From contig PJFB01000016.1 of NCBI GenBank assembly GCA_003574895.1, forward strand, positions 1 to 64,000: a DNA stretch of 64,000 nt. Direction: 5' to 3'. Position numbers and translations under genes: made by a program. The DNA comes from Geobacter sp. (GTDB lineage Bacteria > Desulfobacterota > Desulfuromonadia > Geobacterales > Pseudopelobacteraceae). Each line of letters opens with the position of its first letter. Positions within the stretch are counted from its first letter, which is position 1. The notes beneath the pieces were generated by a model that was not told where the DNA came from, did no database searches, and was given only the letters and a program-made list of their open reading frames with translations. Of the stretch, positions 8,619 through 17,411 are shown one piece after another.

Positions 8619-9089
8619 TTACTTGCAACATGCAATATTTTCCTTCTGTACGGCGCTGCAACAGCCGCTTTTGGCAACCGCCTCGTTCAACAACTCAAGG
8701 GACCTGATCACTGTTTCCCGCTCAAAGACTGTCATGACAGCAAAAATCTGCTCGATCTTTCCGGCCATGTGGCGGTCGATCCTCGCCAGGACACCCTCTC
8801 CGGCAACAGTGAGCCCCAGAAGGCTGACTCTCCGGTCATCCGGCGACATGCTCTTGATAATCAGACCCCGCGCTTCAAGGGCCTTGGCCTGCCGGCTGAA
8901 AGTGGTCACATCCATACCAAGCTCCTCTGCCACCTGCTGCATTGAGGGCGCCCCTTTTCTCCGTATTTCAAAGAGAATGTGGCCCTGCGCCATCGACACC
9001 TGTTCTCCGCAGCACTCTTCGCAACAGGAAGCGTTCAACAACCCGAAACGGCGAACAAAAATCTGCAACTTTTCCCTGACAGTATCCAT
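8619..9089 (-). CDS. MarR-family regulator with cysteine pairs, first gene of the hgcAB block
   Basis: Predicted winged-helix repressor. The 156-residue product has the MarR DNA-binding core (VAEELGMDVTTFSRQAKALE, then DDRRVSLLGLT of the wing). It is unusual in having four vicinal cysteine pairs: Cys22-23 and 26-27 in CCEECC, Cys143-144, and Cys154-155 at the extreme C-terminus, a pattern suited to binding a thiophilic metal or metalloid or to redox sensing. I chose the ATG at 9089 because GGGAG lies six bases upstream. The stop is 19 bases before the hgcA ATG. Matching palindromes flank the gene, suggesting autoregulation and control of hgcAB. Confidence 0.85.
   Translation of the reverse strand: MDTVREKLQIFVRRFGLLNASCCEECCGEQVSMAQGHILFEIRRKGAPSMQQVAEELGMDVTTFSRQAKALEARGLIIKSMSPDDRRVSLLGLTVAGEGVLARIDRHMAGKIEQIFAVMTVFERETVIRSLELLNEAVAKSGCCSAVQKENIACCK
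8623..8635. promoter_or_regulatory. Candidate MarR operator before hgcA
   Basis: Palindrome TTGCA-ACA-TGCAA, preceded by AC. It overlaps the last codons of the marR-like gene and ends about 24 bases upstream of the hgcA ATG. It matches the palindrome at 9123-9135. Confidence 0.5.
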
Positions 9090-9122
9090 GGCAACTCCCG
9101 GGGAACAGCTTTGCACATTTAC

Positions 9123-9135
9123 TTGCATTTTGCAA
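9123..9135. promoter_or_regulatory. Candidate MarR operator in the marR / Cys-rich gene divergent region
   Basis: Palindrome TTGCA-TTT-TGCAA, preceded by AC as in the copy at 8623-8635. It lies 34 bases upstream of the marR ATG and just upstream of the -35 of the promoter for the rightward Cys-rich gene, so a bound repressor could act on both directions. Confidence 0.55.
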
Positions 9136-9140
9136 CAAAC

Positions 9141-9170
9141 ATGACACACCATTACAAGCCATCCTATAAT
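9141..9170 (+). promoter_or_regulatory. Probable sigma-70 promoter for the Cys-rich exported protein gene
   Basis: ATGACA (9141-9146) and a perfect TATAAT (9165-9170) are separated by 18 bases. The start codon at 9235 is 65 bases downstream. The candidate MarR operator ends six bases upstream of the -35. Confidence 0.5.
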
Positions 9171-9234
9171 GTTGACATTTCTACTTGGTTTACCTAGACT
9201 TATTCGAACAGGATCAAGATTGCGAACACATCCA

Positions 9235-9585
9235 ATGAACACCACCTTTAAATACGCCATCTCTACCATACTGATATTCCTCTATCTGCTCTTTCCGGTA
9301 GCGAATCTCGTGCATGCCGGCACAGTTGAAGCCAGCTGTTCCCTGGTGCAAGCTTCCGGCACAACGAACACCTCCCCTTGCAATGACTGCCCCTGCACAA
9401 ACGATCAGAGCTCGGATTGCTGCGATACGGCTTCATGTAATTGTGAATGTCACGCACCCTTCGTTTTTCAGCGGTTCCTGCTGAACTACACCCCGGTTGT
9501 TGTCAGCCACAGCTATTCCGAGCCCGGCTGGGCGTTGCCTCAAGTCGATCTCGCCATCTTTGTTCCTCCCCAGAACCTGTCCTGA
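9235..9585 (+). CDS. Small Cys-rich exported protein
   Basis: Function unknown. The 116-residue product has a signal peptide or anchor (about residues 6-27, ILIFLYLLFPVANLVHAG). The central part holds nine cysteines in about 40 residues, including CNDCPC, DCC and CNCECH, resembling a metal-binding or metallothionein-like segment. The C-terminus ends FVPPQNLS, a tail I associate with small exported proteins ahead of transport or efflux genes in Geobacter, which is unverified. The gene diverges from the marR-hgcAB block and shares its candidate operator, and resB follows 124 bases downstream on the same strand. No strong ribosome site is visible before the ATG. Confidence 0.6.
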   Translation: MNTTFKYAISTILIFLYLLFPVANLVHAGTVEASCSLVQASGTTNTSPCNDCPCTNDQSSDCCDTASCNCECHAPFVFQRFLLNYTPVVVSHSYSEPGWALPQVDLAIFVPPQNLS

Positions 9586-9708
9586 CCGTTCCATCCCTGG
9601 TTAACCCAAGAAAAAAACATCAAATTACCCGGCCATACATACGGCGGCTGAGCGATACATCCGCAGCCGTGCCTTGTATGATGCCCACCCATTAAGGAGA
9701 ATGTCCGC

Positions 9709-11088
9709 GTGTCTAACGATCAACGCAAGTTTCTGCATTCACTCTGGGACATGTCAAGCTCATTGAAGCTGACCATGTTCCTGCTCATCGCCTTGGCTGT
9801 CCTATCCATCATCGGAACAATCATCCCCCAAGGTCCTCCCCCGCAGGAGTACATCGCCCAAATCAGCCCCAACAAACTCAAGCTCTATCAGTTGATGGGG
9901 TTCTTCGACATGTACCACTCATGGTGGTTCATCCTGATGCTCTATTTGCTGACCGTCAATCTTGTTGCTTGCTCGTTCAAACGACTGCCCCATGTCTGGA
10001 AAACCATTACCAGGCCGGAAAAGACTTTGAGCACCGGGCTTGAGCAAGCGCTTGCCAACCACGTCACAATCAAGGCAACAGGCGATCAGGAACTGATGAA
10101 GACAATGGTCGCGGCCTTTTTAAAGGAAGAATTCGCGGAACCGGTGGTGACCGAGATAAATGGCGACTGGCACCTGTTCGCCCAAAAAGCCCCCTGGTGC
10201 CGTCTTTCCGTCTATTTTGTGCACCTGAGCATCATCATCATCTTCATCGGTGCCATGATCGGTTCGCTGTTCGGTTTCAAGGGGTTTGTCAACATCGTCG
10301 AAGGCGAGGGTGTCTCCAAGGTCGTTTCCAACTCGAACAAGGAGATAGACCTGGGTTTTGGGGTGTTTTGCGAACAGTTCAGCGTGGCGCATTATCCGAG
10401 CGGAGCGCCAAAGGAGTTCAAGAGTATCCTGACCGTTGTAGAAAACGGCCGGCCGGTGCCCGGTTACGAGCATGTGCGAGTCATCGTCAATGACCCTCTG
10501 ACCTACAAGGGGATCACCTTCTACCAATCCAGCTACGGCAACACCGGGAATTACTTCTTCACCATCAGCAATCCTGACGGCAAAAATTCCGTGCCGCTGA
10601 CAGTCCATGGCCAGTCCTCGGTCAACCTGCCAGACGGCAGCAGCATGCATGTAATTGAAGCGACAGACGACATTTCACAGTACGTGCAAGGCCTGTCCGG
10701 GCCGGCCGCACAAGTGGAAATCCATCCCCCCAATGGAGCCAGCGAGCAGTTCCTAGTTTACGCCAACCACCCCGAACTGAACATCCGGCACGCCCAACAG
10801 CATGGCAAAGGCCCGGTACTGGATTACAAGGGGGCCGAGCAACGCATGTACACCGGCCTGCAGGTGGCAAGGGACCCGGGAGTATGGGTGGTGTGGCTGG
10901 GGTGCGCCTTGATGGTGGCTGGCATTTTCGCTGCCTTTTTCATGTCCCATCGCCGCATCTGGGTGCGAATACAGAACGGAACCGTCACCATCGGCGGCAA
11001 CGCCAGCAAGAACCAGGCGGGTTTCCAGGTCTTCTTCGACCAGTTGGCGGACAGACTCAAAACAAAATTCTCCGGAGAGGTAAGATAA
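9709..11088 (+). CDS. resB: Cytochrome c biogenesis protein ResB
   Basis: System II cytochrome c maturation factor that, with CcsA, delivers heme and ligates it to apocytochromes outside the membrane. The 459-residue product has N-terminal membrane helices (around 17-45 and 70-90), another near 165, a large extracytoplasmic domain and a final helix near 395-420. The start is a GTG with AAGGAG ten bases upstream. The stop overlaps the next ATG by one base (TAATG), so the two genes are translationally coupled. Confidence 0.9.
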   Translation: MSNDQRKFLHSLWDMSSSLKLTMFLLIALAVLSIIGTIIPQGPPPQEYIAQISPNKLKLYQLMGFFDMYHSWWFILMLYLLTVNLVACSFKRLPHVWKTITRPEKTLSTGLEQALANHVTIKATGDQELMKTMVAAFLKEEFAEPVVTEINGDWHLFAQKAPWCRLSVYFVHLSIIIIFIGAMIGSLFGFKGFVNIVEGEGVSKVVSNSNKEIDLGFGVFCEQFSVAHYPSGAPKEFKSILTVVENGRPVPGYEHVRVIVNDPLTYKGITFYQSSYGNTGNYFFTISNPDGKNSVPLTVHGQSSVNLPDGSSMHVIEATDDISQYVQGLSGPAAQVEIHPPNGASEQFLVYANHPELNIRHAQQHGKGPVLDYKGAEQRMYTGLQVARDPGVWVVWLGCALMVAGIFAAFFMSHRRIWVRIQNGTVTIGGNASKNQAGFQVFFDQLADRLKTKFSGEVR

Positions 11089-11939
11089 TGACAAGTTCCC
11101 TTCTGTTTAATATCACAACGTTTGGGTATCTGATTTCCATGCTGCTGTTCTTTGCCTTTTTGGCAAGCCGGGTAAAGGCGCTCGGCACGGCCGGCATCAT
11201 CACCGCCTATGGCGGACTAGTGGCCCAGTCCACGGCCATCATACTGCGCTGGAAGGAGTCCTACGACCTGGGCGTGGGACATGCCCCACTCTCCAATCTG
11301 TACGAATCAGTGATCTTCTTCTCCTGGACTATCGTGCTGATATACGCCCTGTTGGACCTGAAATATCGCTATCGGGTTATCGGCGCCTTTGTCATGCCCT
11401 TTGCCCTGCTTGGCATGGCCTGGGCGCAGCTCGGCCTGGACAGCGGCATCGAACCGCTGGTGCCGGCCCTGCAAAGCAACTGGCTGCTCTACCACGTGGT
11501 CACCTGTTTTCTCGGCTACGCCGCCTTTGCCGTGGCTTGCGGCATCTCGATCATGTACCTGATCAAGGCGGGACACGAAGGAGACCAAAACAAGAATTCA
11601 AACGGCATCATCGCCATGTTCCCGCCGATCAGGGTACTCGATGACCTGAACTACCGGGCCATCATGGTCGGCTTTCCCCTGTTGACCCTTGGCATCATCA
11701 CCGGGGCGGCATGGGCAAACTACGCCTGGGGCACTTACTGGAGCTGGGACCCGAAGGAAACCTGGTCGTTGATCGTCTGGTTCGTGTACGCAGCATTTCT
11801 GCACGCCCGCTTCACCAGAGGATGGGTGGGAAAAAAGGCGGCCTGGCTCTCCATCATCGGTTTTGGTGCCACCATCTTCTGCTATCTTGGGGTTAACCTG
11901 TTCCTGTCCGGCCTGCACAGCTACGGTGGCAGCAGGTAA
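11088..11939 (+). CDS. ccsA: Cytochrome c biogenesis protein CcsA/CcsB (heme handling)
   Basis: Membrane partner of ResB in System II. The 283-residue product has about eight membrane helices and the WWD-type heme-binding signature WAxxxWGxYWSWDPKETWS near residues 205-225, followed by conserved His residues in FLHARFTRGW. The start is the ATG overlapping the resB stop. Together the pair completes a cytochrome c assembly unit, consistent with a multiheme-cytochrome-rich metal reducer. Confidence 0.92.
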   Translation: MTSSLLFNITTFGYLISMLLFFAFLASRVKALGTAGIITAYGGLVAQSTAIILRWKESYDLGVGHAPLSNLYESVIFFSWTIVLIYALLDLKYRYRVIGAFVMPFALLGMAWAQLGLDSGIEPLVPALQSNWLLYHVVTCFLGYAAFAVACGISIMYLIKAGHEGDQNKNSNGIIAMFPPIRVLDDLNYRAIMVGFPLLTLGIITGAAWANYAWGTYWSWDPKETWSLIVWFVYAAFLHARFTRGWVGKKAAWLSIIGFGATIFCYLGVNLFLSGLHSYGGSR

Positions 11940-11973
11940 ACACGCTTGGAACAGCTGGTTGGACAAGAAACGG

Positions 11974-12003
11974 GAACGGCGCAGCCCGATGGCTGCGCCG
12001 TTC
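11974..12003. terminator. Strong inverted repeat between convergent genes
   Basis: Perfect 13-bp stem GAACGGCGCAGCC/GGCTGCGCCGTTC with a 4-base loop. It lies between the ends of ccsA (rightward) and a small leftward gene. There is no clear T-tract on either side, so it may be a factor-dependent terminator or an mRNA end stabiliser. Confidence 0.5.
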
Positions 12004-12070
12004 ATCCCATTAAAAACCCGGAGGGATCATTTAACCGTTTTACAAACCGCTATCAACAAACGCTCGGCGC

Positions 12071-12229
12071 TCAGTAGATGATGATATACCCATGTTCCTC
12101 AGCAATCTTACGGACTTCATCCTTGTCCTTGATATGGTAGGTTTTCCCTTCCAGCTTGAAAATATAGCCCCCTTCACCGTCTTCCATTGCGCCTTCCAGC
12201 AATGCCTCGAATGTAGCCGTTTTAACCAT
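12071..12229 (-). CDS. Small conserved-looking protein, 52 residues
   Basis: Function unknown. The start at 12229 has a GGAGGGG ribosome site about seven bases upstream, supporting a real gene. The product is acidic and soluble (EGGYIFKLEGKTYHIKDK, ending GYIIIY) with predicted short beta strands and one helix. It follows the threonine aldolase gene by about 20 bases on the same strand and is probably co-transcribed with it. Confidence 0.65.
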   Translation of the reverse strand: MVKTATFEALLEGAMEDGEGGYIFKLEGKTYHIKDKDEVRKIAEEHGYIIIY

Positions 12230-12251
12230 GACAAGCCCCTCCCTGAAATTG

Positions 12252-13325
12252 TTAAGCGCCGGCAACTGCCAGCTTGACCGCATCAACCAGCGACCGCACA
12301 TCTCCCTCAGTGGTCTGCCACGAACACATGAAGCGTGCCCCGCCCGAACCGATGAATGTGTAGAAATGCCAACCAGCCCCGCGCAATAACTCGGCCGCGC
12401 GCCCGGGCAGTTGCACAAACACCGAATTGGCCTGACAAGGGTACATGATCGACACCCCCTTGATCGAGAGAAGTTCACGCTCCAGCATTGCTGCACAGCG
12501 GTTGGCATGCTGGGCATTTCGTAACCAGGCCCCGCTTTCCAGCATGCCGATCCAAGGGGCGGCCAGAAAACGCATCTTTGAGGCCAGCTGTCCGGCCTGT
12601 TTGCAGCGGTAATCGAATTCCGCTGCCAGCTCCTTCTTGAAAAACACCACCGCCTCTCCGACAGCCATGCCGTTTTTGGCGCCACCAAGGCAGAGTACAT
12701 CCACGCCAGCCTTCCAGGTGATCTCCGCCGGCGACTTTCCCAGAGCTGCCACGGCATTGGCAAAACGCGCCCCATCCATCTGGACCCGCAGACCGTAACG
12801 GCCGGCAAGATCGCAGGCAGCGCCGATTTCATCCACCGTATAGATTGTTCCCACCTCGGTTGCCTGGGTAATGCTCAGCACCCTGGGCTTGGGATAGTGG
12901 ATATCGCTGCGCCGGGTAATGGCCCGCTCCACCGCATCCAGTTCCAGCTTGCCACCGGCGCCCTCGATATGGAGAATCTTGGTGCCGTTGGAAAAAAACT
13001 CCGGCGCACCGCATTCGTCCGTCTCCACGTGGGCCAGATCATGGCAGATGACACTATGGAACGAGAGGCACAGAGAAGCCAAGGCCAGTGAATTGGCGGC
13101 AGTGCCGTTGAAAACGAAGAATACCTGGCAATCGGTCTCGAACAGATCACGGATCAAGCCGCAGGCCCGCTCGGTCCAGGGATCGTCCCCATAGGACGGG
13201 ACAAAACCCTGGTTGGCTGCCGCCATTGCCTGCCAGGCCTCGGGACAGATACCGGCATAGTTGTCACTGGCAAATTGATTGTAGATTTGATCAGTAGTTG
13301 TGCTGCCCTTTTCATCAGCTGCCAT
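12252..13325 (-). CDS. ltaE: Low-specificity L-threonine aldolase
   Basis: PLP enzyme cleaving L-threonine or allo-threonine to glycine and acetaldehyde. The 357-residue product has the N-terminal FASDNYAGICPEAWQAM region and a PLP-lysine segment CLGGAKNGMAVGEAVVFF near residue 210. ATG 13325 has GGGAG five bases upstream and is preferred over further upstream in-frame codons. The family and length fit well. A 52-residue gene follows it. Confidence 0.88.
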   Translation of the reverse strand: MAADEKGSTTTDQIYNQFASDNYAGICPEAWQAMAAANQGFVPSYGDDPWTERACGLIRDLFETDCQVFFVFNGTAANSLALASLCLSFHSVICHDLAHVETDECGAPEFFSNGTKILHIEGAGGKLELDAVERAITRRSDIHYPKPRVLSITQATEVGTIYTVDEIGAACDLAGRYGLRVQMDGARFANAVAALGKSPAEITWKAGVDVLCLGGAKNGMAVGEAVVFFKKELAAEFDYRCKQAGQLASKMRFLAAPWIGMLESGAWLRNAQHANRCAAMLERELLSIKGVSIMYPCQANSVFVQLPGRAAELLRGAGWHFYTFIGSGGARFMCSWQTTEGDVRSLVDAVKLAVAGA

Positions 13326-13509
13326 GACGTCTCCCATAATTCTTGATAAATCAACAGTATGCCGAGTTACAACCGGGATTGACAGGGTAACACGCAACCC
13401 TGCGATTTGCCAGACATTCGTAAATTCAGACCAGACTTAATGCTTGAATATCAAAGCGTGAACACCTAAAATACATTCCGCCGAAGCACTTTACAAGGGG
13501 TTGATAGAA

Positions 13510-14391
13510 ATGCGTTACAGCCGTATGAGAATTTCGCACAAAATAGTTATTGTGATCCTGTTCACTTTGTTACTGGTTGGCTTTACGGTCTTGAAGGAAC
13601 CTACCGTTACCGGCATGGCGGCAGCATCACCGCAGGACAAGGCCATGGAGGATCTTTCCCGTATTGAATATCCAAGCATAAAGGGTATCAAATGGCACTC
13701 CCACTTCATAAGACCCAATGAGACCCTGGAGTCGCTATTTGGAGCCGACTGGGTCCTGGTGGCGCGTTTCAACCGCATCGACCGCCGCCACGTATATCCC
13801 GGCATGACCATCAAGGTGCCCGATGACATGGCCAGCATCCGCAAATATACTCCAATGCCCTCTTTTTACGAACCGGCCGCGCACCACGAGAAATATATCC
13901 TGGTAGATATAACCGAACAGTGGCTGGGGGCATACCAGTACGGGAAACTGGTGTTCTCGGCTCCCGCCGCCACCGGCAAAGCCGGTAAGGAGACTCCAAC
14001 CGGCATGTTCAGGATTGACGCGCGCCATCTGACCCACACCTCTTCGCTCTACAAGACCCAAAATGACGAAGAGCAGTACCCCATGGACAATGCCGTCCGT
14101 TTTGACATCGGCGCCGACAATGTCTCATACTGGATCCACGCCCGCGACCTGCCTGGCAAACCCGCATCCCACGGCTGCATCGGATTGTACGATGAAGAGA
14201 TGCAGAAGAGGGTGTTCAACTACCCGGAGCATCCAGTGTTGCTCGACTCGCAGAAGCTATACAACTGGGCGGTTGGGCCGGATGAATATGATGAGGACAG
14301 CGGCAACCTTGAGGAACTGGAGGACGGTCCGACAGTAGAGGTGCGCGGCAGCCTGCCGCGCTATCTTTCCCGGAGTGTGGCCCATAGCTGA
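13510..14391 (+). CDS. L,D-transpeptidase (YkuD family), second copy
   Basis: Probable periplasmic L,D-transpeptidase. The 293-residue product has an N-terminal membrane helix or signal (about 10-28), a LysM-like stretch (RPNETLESLFGADWVLVARF to YPGMTIKVP) and a YkuD domain with SHGCIGLYDEE, containing the catalytic Cys. ATG 13510 has AAGGGG about ten bases upstream and is preferred over the TTG at 13501. It shares only the domain plan with the protein at 169-1446. An exported hypothetical gene follows 34 bases later on the same strand, likely an operon. Confidence 0.85.
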   Translation: MRYSRMRISHKIVIVILFTLLLVGFTVLKEPTVTGMAAASPQDKAMEDLSRIEYPSIKGIKWHSHFIRPNETLESLFGADWVLVARFNRIDRRHVYPGMTIKVPDDMASIRKYTPMPSFYEPAAHHEKYILVDITEQWLGAYQYGKLVFSAPAATGKAGKETPTGMFRIDARHLTHTSSLYKTQNDEEQYPMDNAVRFDIGADNVSYWIHARDLPGKPASHGCIGLYDEEMQKRVFNYPEHPVLLDSQKLYNWAVGPDEYDEDSGNLEELEDGPTVEVRGSLPRYLSRSVAHS

Positions 14392-14425
14392 ACCACCCGA
14401 TTCACGAAACCGCATGGAGGAGATC

Positions 14426-14860
14426 ATGAAAAGAGTACTGATTGCTGGTTTGGTGCTGTGTACCCTGGCGACTTCGGCGCAAGCCGGCCAAAAGGTCTAT
14501 CTTAAGGACGGGGGAATTATTCAGGCCAAGGCGGTGTGGCGCTCACATGGCATGGTCCACGTGCTGATCAATCGTGACACCTTGCCTGAGTTTGCACCGA
14601 ATGAACTGGATATGAAACGGACCTTTCCCAAACACCACCGGGAGGCACGAAAAAAACGGCCCGGCCACAAACATCAGGCAAAAACGGCCGCTCCTGATGG
14701 AGCGGCCGTCAGCGAAACATCCGGGGATAAAACATCCGGCATCTCACTGCCCAAACTGCCGAACCTTTCTGACATGAATCCCGTCACCCCCTCCAGCGGC
14801 GGCAAAGAGGGGAGTATCAGAAAGTACAATCGTGAGCTGATCGAGAAAACAAACGAGTAG
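14426..14860 (+). CDS. Exported protein of unknown function
   Basis: The 144-residue product has a clear signal peptide (residues 1-21, ending SAQAG). A short domain follows that begins [20 protein letters not shown] and resembles small beta-rich modules seen in exported Geobacter proteins. The second half is a basic, Lys/His/Pro-rich low-complexity tail. Start choice: GGAGGAGATC directly before the ATG. It follows the second L,D-transpeptidase, suggesting an envelope role, but no function can be assigned. Confidence 0.65.
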   Translation: MKRVLIAGLVLCTLATSAQAGQKVYLKDGGIIQAKAVWRSHGMVHVLINRDTLPEFAPNELDMKRTFPKHHREARKKRPGHKHQAKTAAPDGAAVSETSGDKTSGISLPKLPNLSDMNPVTPSSGGKEGSIRKYNRELIEKTNE

Positions 14861-14862
14861 GA

Positions 14863-15843
14863 TTATTTGCCCCTGCCGAGCCAGCGAGCCACATCCTTGG
14901 CATGATAGGTGATGATTATGTCTGCGCCGGCCCGCTTGAAACCGAGCATGGTCTCCATCACCACCCGTTCCTCGTCGATCCAGTCCTGTGCGGCTGCGGC
15001 CTTGATCATGCTGTACTCGCCGGAAACGTTGTAAACCGCCAGCGGCAGGTTGTATTCGTTGCGCAGGTCCCGCAGGATATCCAGATAGGGCAACCCCGGC
15101 TTGACCATGATGATGTCGGCCCCTTCCTCGATGTCCGAGGCTGCCTCGCGCAGCGCCTCCAGCCGGTTGGCCGGGTCCATCTGATAGCTGCGCCGGTCGC
15201 CGAACTGCGGAGTGGATTCTGCAGCCTCGCGGAACGGCCCGTAATAACCCGATGCGTATTTGACCGCATAGCTCATGATCGGGATGGCATCAAAGCCATT
15301 CTCGTCCAGCATCTCGCGGATGGCGGCAACCCGGCCGTCCATCATGTCCGAGGGAGCAACCATATCCGCACCGGCCTCTGCATGGGAAAGCGCTTCCCTG
15401 GCCAAAAGTTCCAGGGTGGCATCGTTGTCCACATCCCCATCCTTGATGACCCCGCAATGGCCATGATCGGTGTATTCGCACAGACAGACATCGGTGATGA
15501 CCGCCAGTCCGGGCACCTCCTTTTTGATGGCGCGGATGGTTTCCTGAATGATGCCGCAGTCTGAATAGGCGTCGCTCCCCACGGCATCCTTGGTCTCGGG
15601 AATACCGAACAACAGCACCGAGGGGATCCCCAGCCCGTACACCTCCCTGGCCTCCTCGACTATATGCTCGATCGACTGCTGATAGATGCCCGGCATGGAT
15701 GAAACCTCTTTTTTTATGCCGCTGCCGAATGCAGAAAACATGGGATAAACCAGATCGTTTACCGAAAGGGTGGTTTCACGCACCATCCTGCGAAAAATTT
15801 CGTTGCCGCGAATCCTGCGTGCCCTGAATTGTGGAAAAAACAT
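14863..15843 (-). CDS. hemB: Porphobilinogen synthase (delta-aminolevulinate dehydratase)
   Basis: Condenses two 5-aminolevulinate molecules to porphobilinogen in heme and corrinoid synthesis. The 326-residue product has both Schiff-base lysines, in SYAVKYAS and [10 protein letters not shown]. The [14 protein letters not shown] segment supplies cysteine ligands typical of zinc-dependent forms. Length and motifs are complete. It converges with the exported-protein gene, ending two bases from it. Confidence 0.95.
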   Translation of the reverse strand: MFFPQFRARRIRGNEIFRRMVRETTLSVNDLVYPMFSAFGSGIKKEVSSMPGIYQQSIEHIVEEAREVYGLGIPSVLLFGIPETKDAVGSDAYSDCGIIQETIRAIKKEVPGLAVITDVCLCEYTDHGHCGVIKDGDVDNDATLELLAREALSHAEAGADMVAPSDMMDGRVAAIREMLDENGFDAIPIMSYAVKYASGYYGPFREAAESTPQFGDRRSYQMDPANRLEALREAASDIEEGADIIMVKPGLPYLDILRDLRNEYNLPLAVYNVSGEYSMIKAAAAQDWIDEERVVMETMLGFKRAGADIIITYHAKDVARWLGRGK

Positions 15844-15969
15844 GTCTGCCTCCTGATTTGTGCGCCAGCCCTTCCAGATGTCTGGCTCTTACCTGTTAAT
15901 GAAATAGTAATCCAAGCAGCCACCGAAAAGCAAGCCCCCAACAAAAATACGCTTTGAGCGTAAGCAGCA

Positions 15970-17232
15970 TCAAGAGACCGCCACCGGCAGCACGCTCCCT
16001 CCCTCAGGCATGACCAGAGCCCGCCAATCCGACGGCAGGTACTGCTCCGCCATCGCAACTGCGTCATGAAGGGAGTGAGCCGGCAACATCCCCATCTCCT
16101 CAACCTGATGGGCGGAGAAATTGGATACCAGGATTATCCGGAAGCGCTGGGCCTTGGTCAGCATTGAATAGGCGGTCTGGCCGTTGATCTCGTAATGTTC
16201 CCGCAGAGCAGCCTCGAACTCGTCCAGCCGCTTGTGACGGAACCAGTTGTAGAACGTAGCATTGCCGAAGCCATCCCGGCACTCGGCCAGGAAGACCATC
16301 ACTCCACCATCCTTGAGCGCCTGGGATGCATACTCCATGGACTTGTGGGCCTGGATCAGGTTGATATCCTTGGGGAAACCACCGCAGGAAACGATCACCA
16401 GGTCGGCCTTCTCCTTGAGGGGAAAGGAAAAGTGTTTGGCGTAGAAACGGCACCCCTCTTCGTGGGCCTCTTGCCATGAACCGGCAAAGGCGGCCATGAT
16501 GCGCTTGTCCAGGGAGAGGACCGTGTTGAGGATCAAGTCCGGGTCAGCCATGGCGCAGGCATCCAGCATGGCCTGGTGCACAGGGTTCCCTTCCAGGCGC
16601 CCGGTGGTGGCCAGGGGGTTCTTGCCGCCTCCGGGCTGGGGGTTCAACACGGCAAAGTGGCTGGCCATGCAGGCATGGCGGCTGGCGATGCCGGGGAGCA
16701 CTGATTTCCGCCCGCCTCCGAAACCGGCAAAGTAGTGGAAACCGATCACCCCGGTCAGGATCAGGCGCTCAGCCTCGATGGCGCGACGATTGACACTGAC
16801 CTCGATGCCGTTGGCGGTCCTGCCGAGCAGTGTCAGCCCGGCAGCATCGTCGCAGTCGTGATCGACAACACTGATCCGCTTGTAGAGCGGACCAAGTATC
16901 TTCTCGTGTTCATGGTCACTCTGTTTGCGATGGATACCCAGGGCGATCAGGATCTCGATGTCATGGTCAGGGATACCTTGGCGGTTCAGACGTTCCACCA
17001 GCAGCGGCAGATAGATCTCACTACCGCTGTAACGGGTGATATCGGAAGTAACGATGACCACCCGCTCACCGGGTTTGAAAGCCGATATGGTCTGCTGGCA
17101 GACATCGAGTGCCTGGTTGATGACTTCTTCAGGCGTTGCAGAGACGGGGGCAATGGCCGGCTCGATCGTGCCGGCCAGGCGTCCCATGGGAAGAACAAGC
17201 GGAAAAGAGGTTGATCCGTATTTAAGATCCAT
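15970..17232 (-). CDS. LarA-family nickel-pincer racemase/epimerase (lactate racemase-like)
   Basis: The 420-residue product matches the LarA/DUF2088 family, whose members use a nickel-pincer nucleotide cofactor to racemise or epimerise 2-hydroxy acids. Supporting blocks are ALGIHRKQSDHEHEKILGP (metal-region His residues), GVIGFHYFAGFGGGRKSVLPG and SCGGFPKDINLIQAHKSM. The accessory genes larB, larC and larE are not nearby, so the cofactor would be made from elsewhere. The exact substrate is not readable. Confidence 0.82.
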   Translation of the reverse strand: MDLKYGSTSFPLVLPMGRLAGTIEPAIAPVSATPEEVINQALDVCQQTISAFKPGERVVIVTSDITRYSGSEIYLPLLVERLNRQGIPDHDIEILIALGIHRKQSDHEHEKILGPLYKRISVVDHDCDDAAGLTLLGRTANGIEVSVNRRAIEAERLILTGVIGFHYFAGFGGGRKSVLPGIASRHACMASHFAVLNPQPGGGKNPLATTGRLEGNPVHQAMLDACAMADPDLILNTVLSLDKRIMAAFAGSWQEAHEEGCRFYAKHFSFPLKEKADLVIVSCGGFPKDINLIQAHKSMEYASQALKDGGVMVFLAECRDGFGNATFYNWFRHKRLDEFEAALREHYEINGQTAYSMLTKAQRFRIILVSNFSAHQVEEMGMLPAHSLHDAVAMAEQYLPSDWRALVMPEGGSVLPVAVS

Positions 17233-17299
17233 GAGTCACACCGCCTTGACGAAATTTTCTGAACGAACATTTGATCGGAAAGGCATAACCACATAAACA

Positions 17300-17361
17300 A
17301 ACAGGGATGAACAGAATAAAAGCGGATGTGGAACATCCCGTCTATCCTGCTCATCCCTGTT
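17300..17361. repeat. Nested inverted repeat, intergenic
   Basis: The outer arms, AACAGGGATGAACAG-AATA and its near-complement TATCCTGCTCATCCCTGTT, match at 17 of 19 positions. Inside is a small perfect hairpin, GGATGT-GGA-ACATCC (17323-17337). It sits in the space upstream of the LarA-like gene. It looks like a member of a dispersed intergenic repeat family rather than a terminator, since both neighbours are read leftward and it precedes one of them. Confidence 0.5.
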
Positions 17362-17411
17362 AAAGATGTTTTCCCCTGTGCCTCTGTGAGTTCCGGGAGA
17401 CTCCGAGCTAT

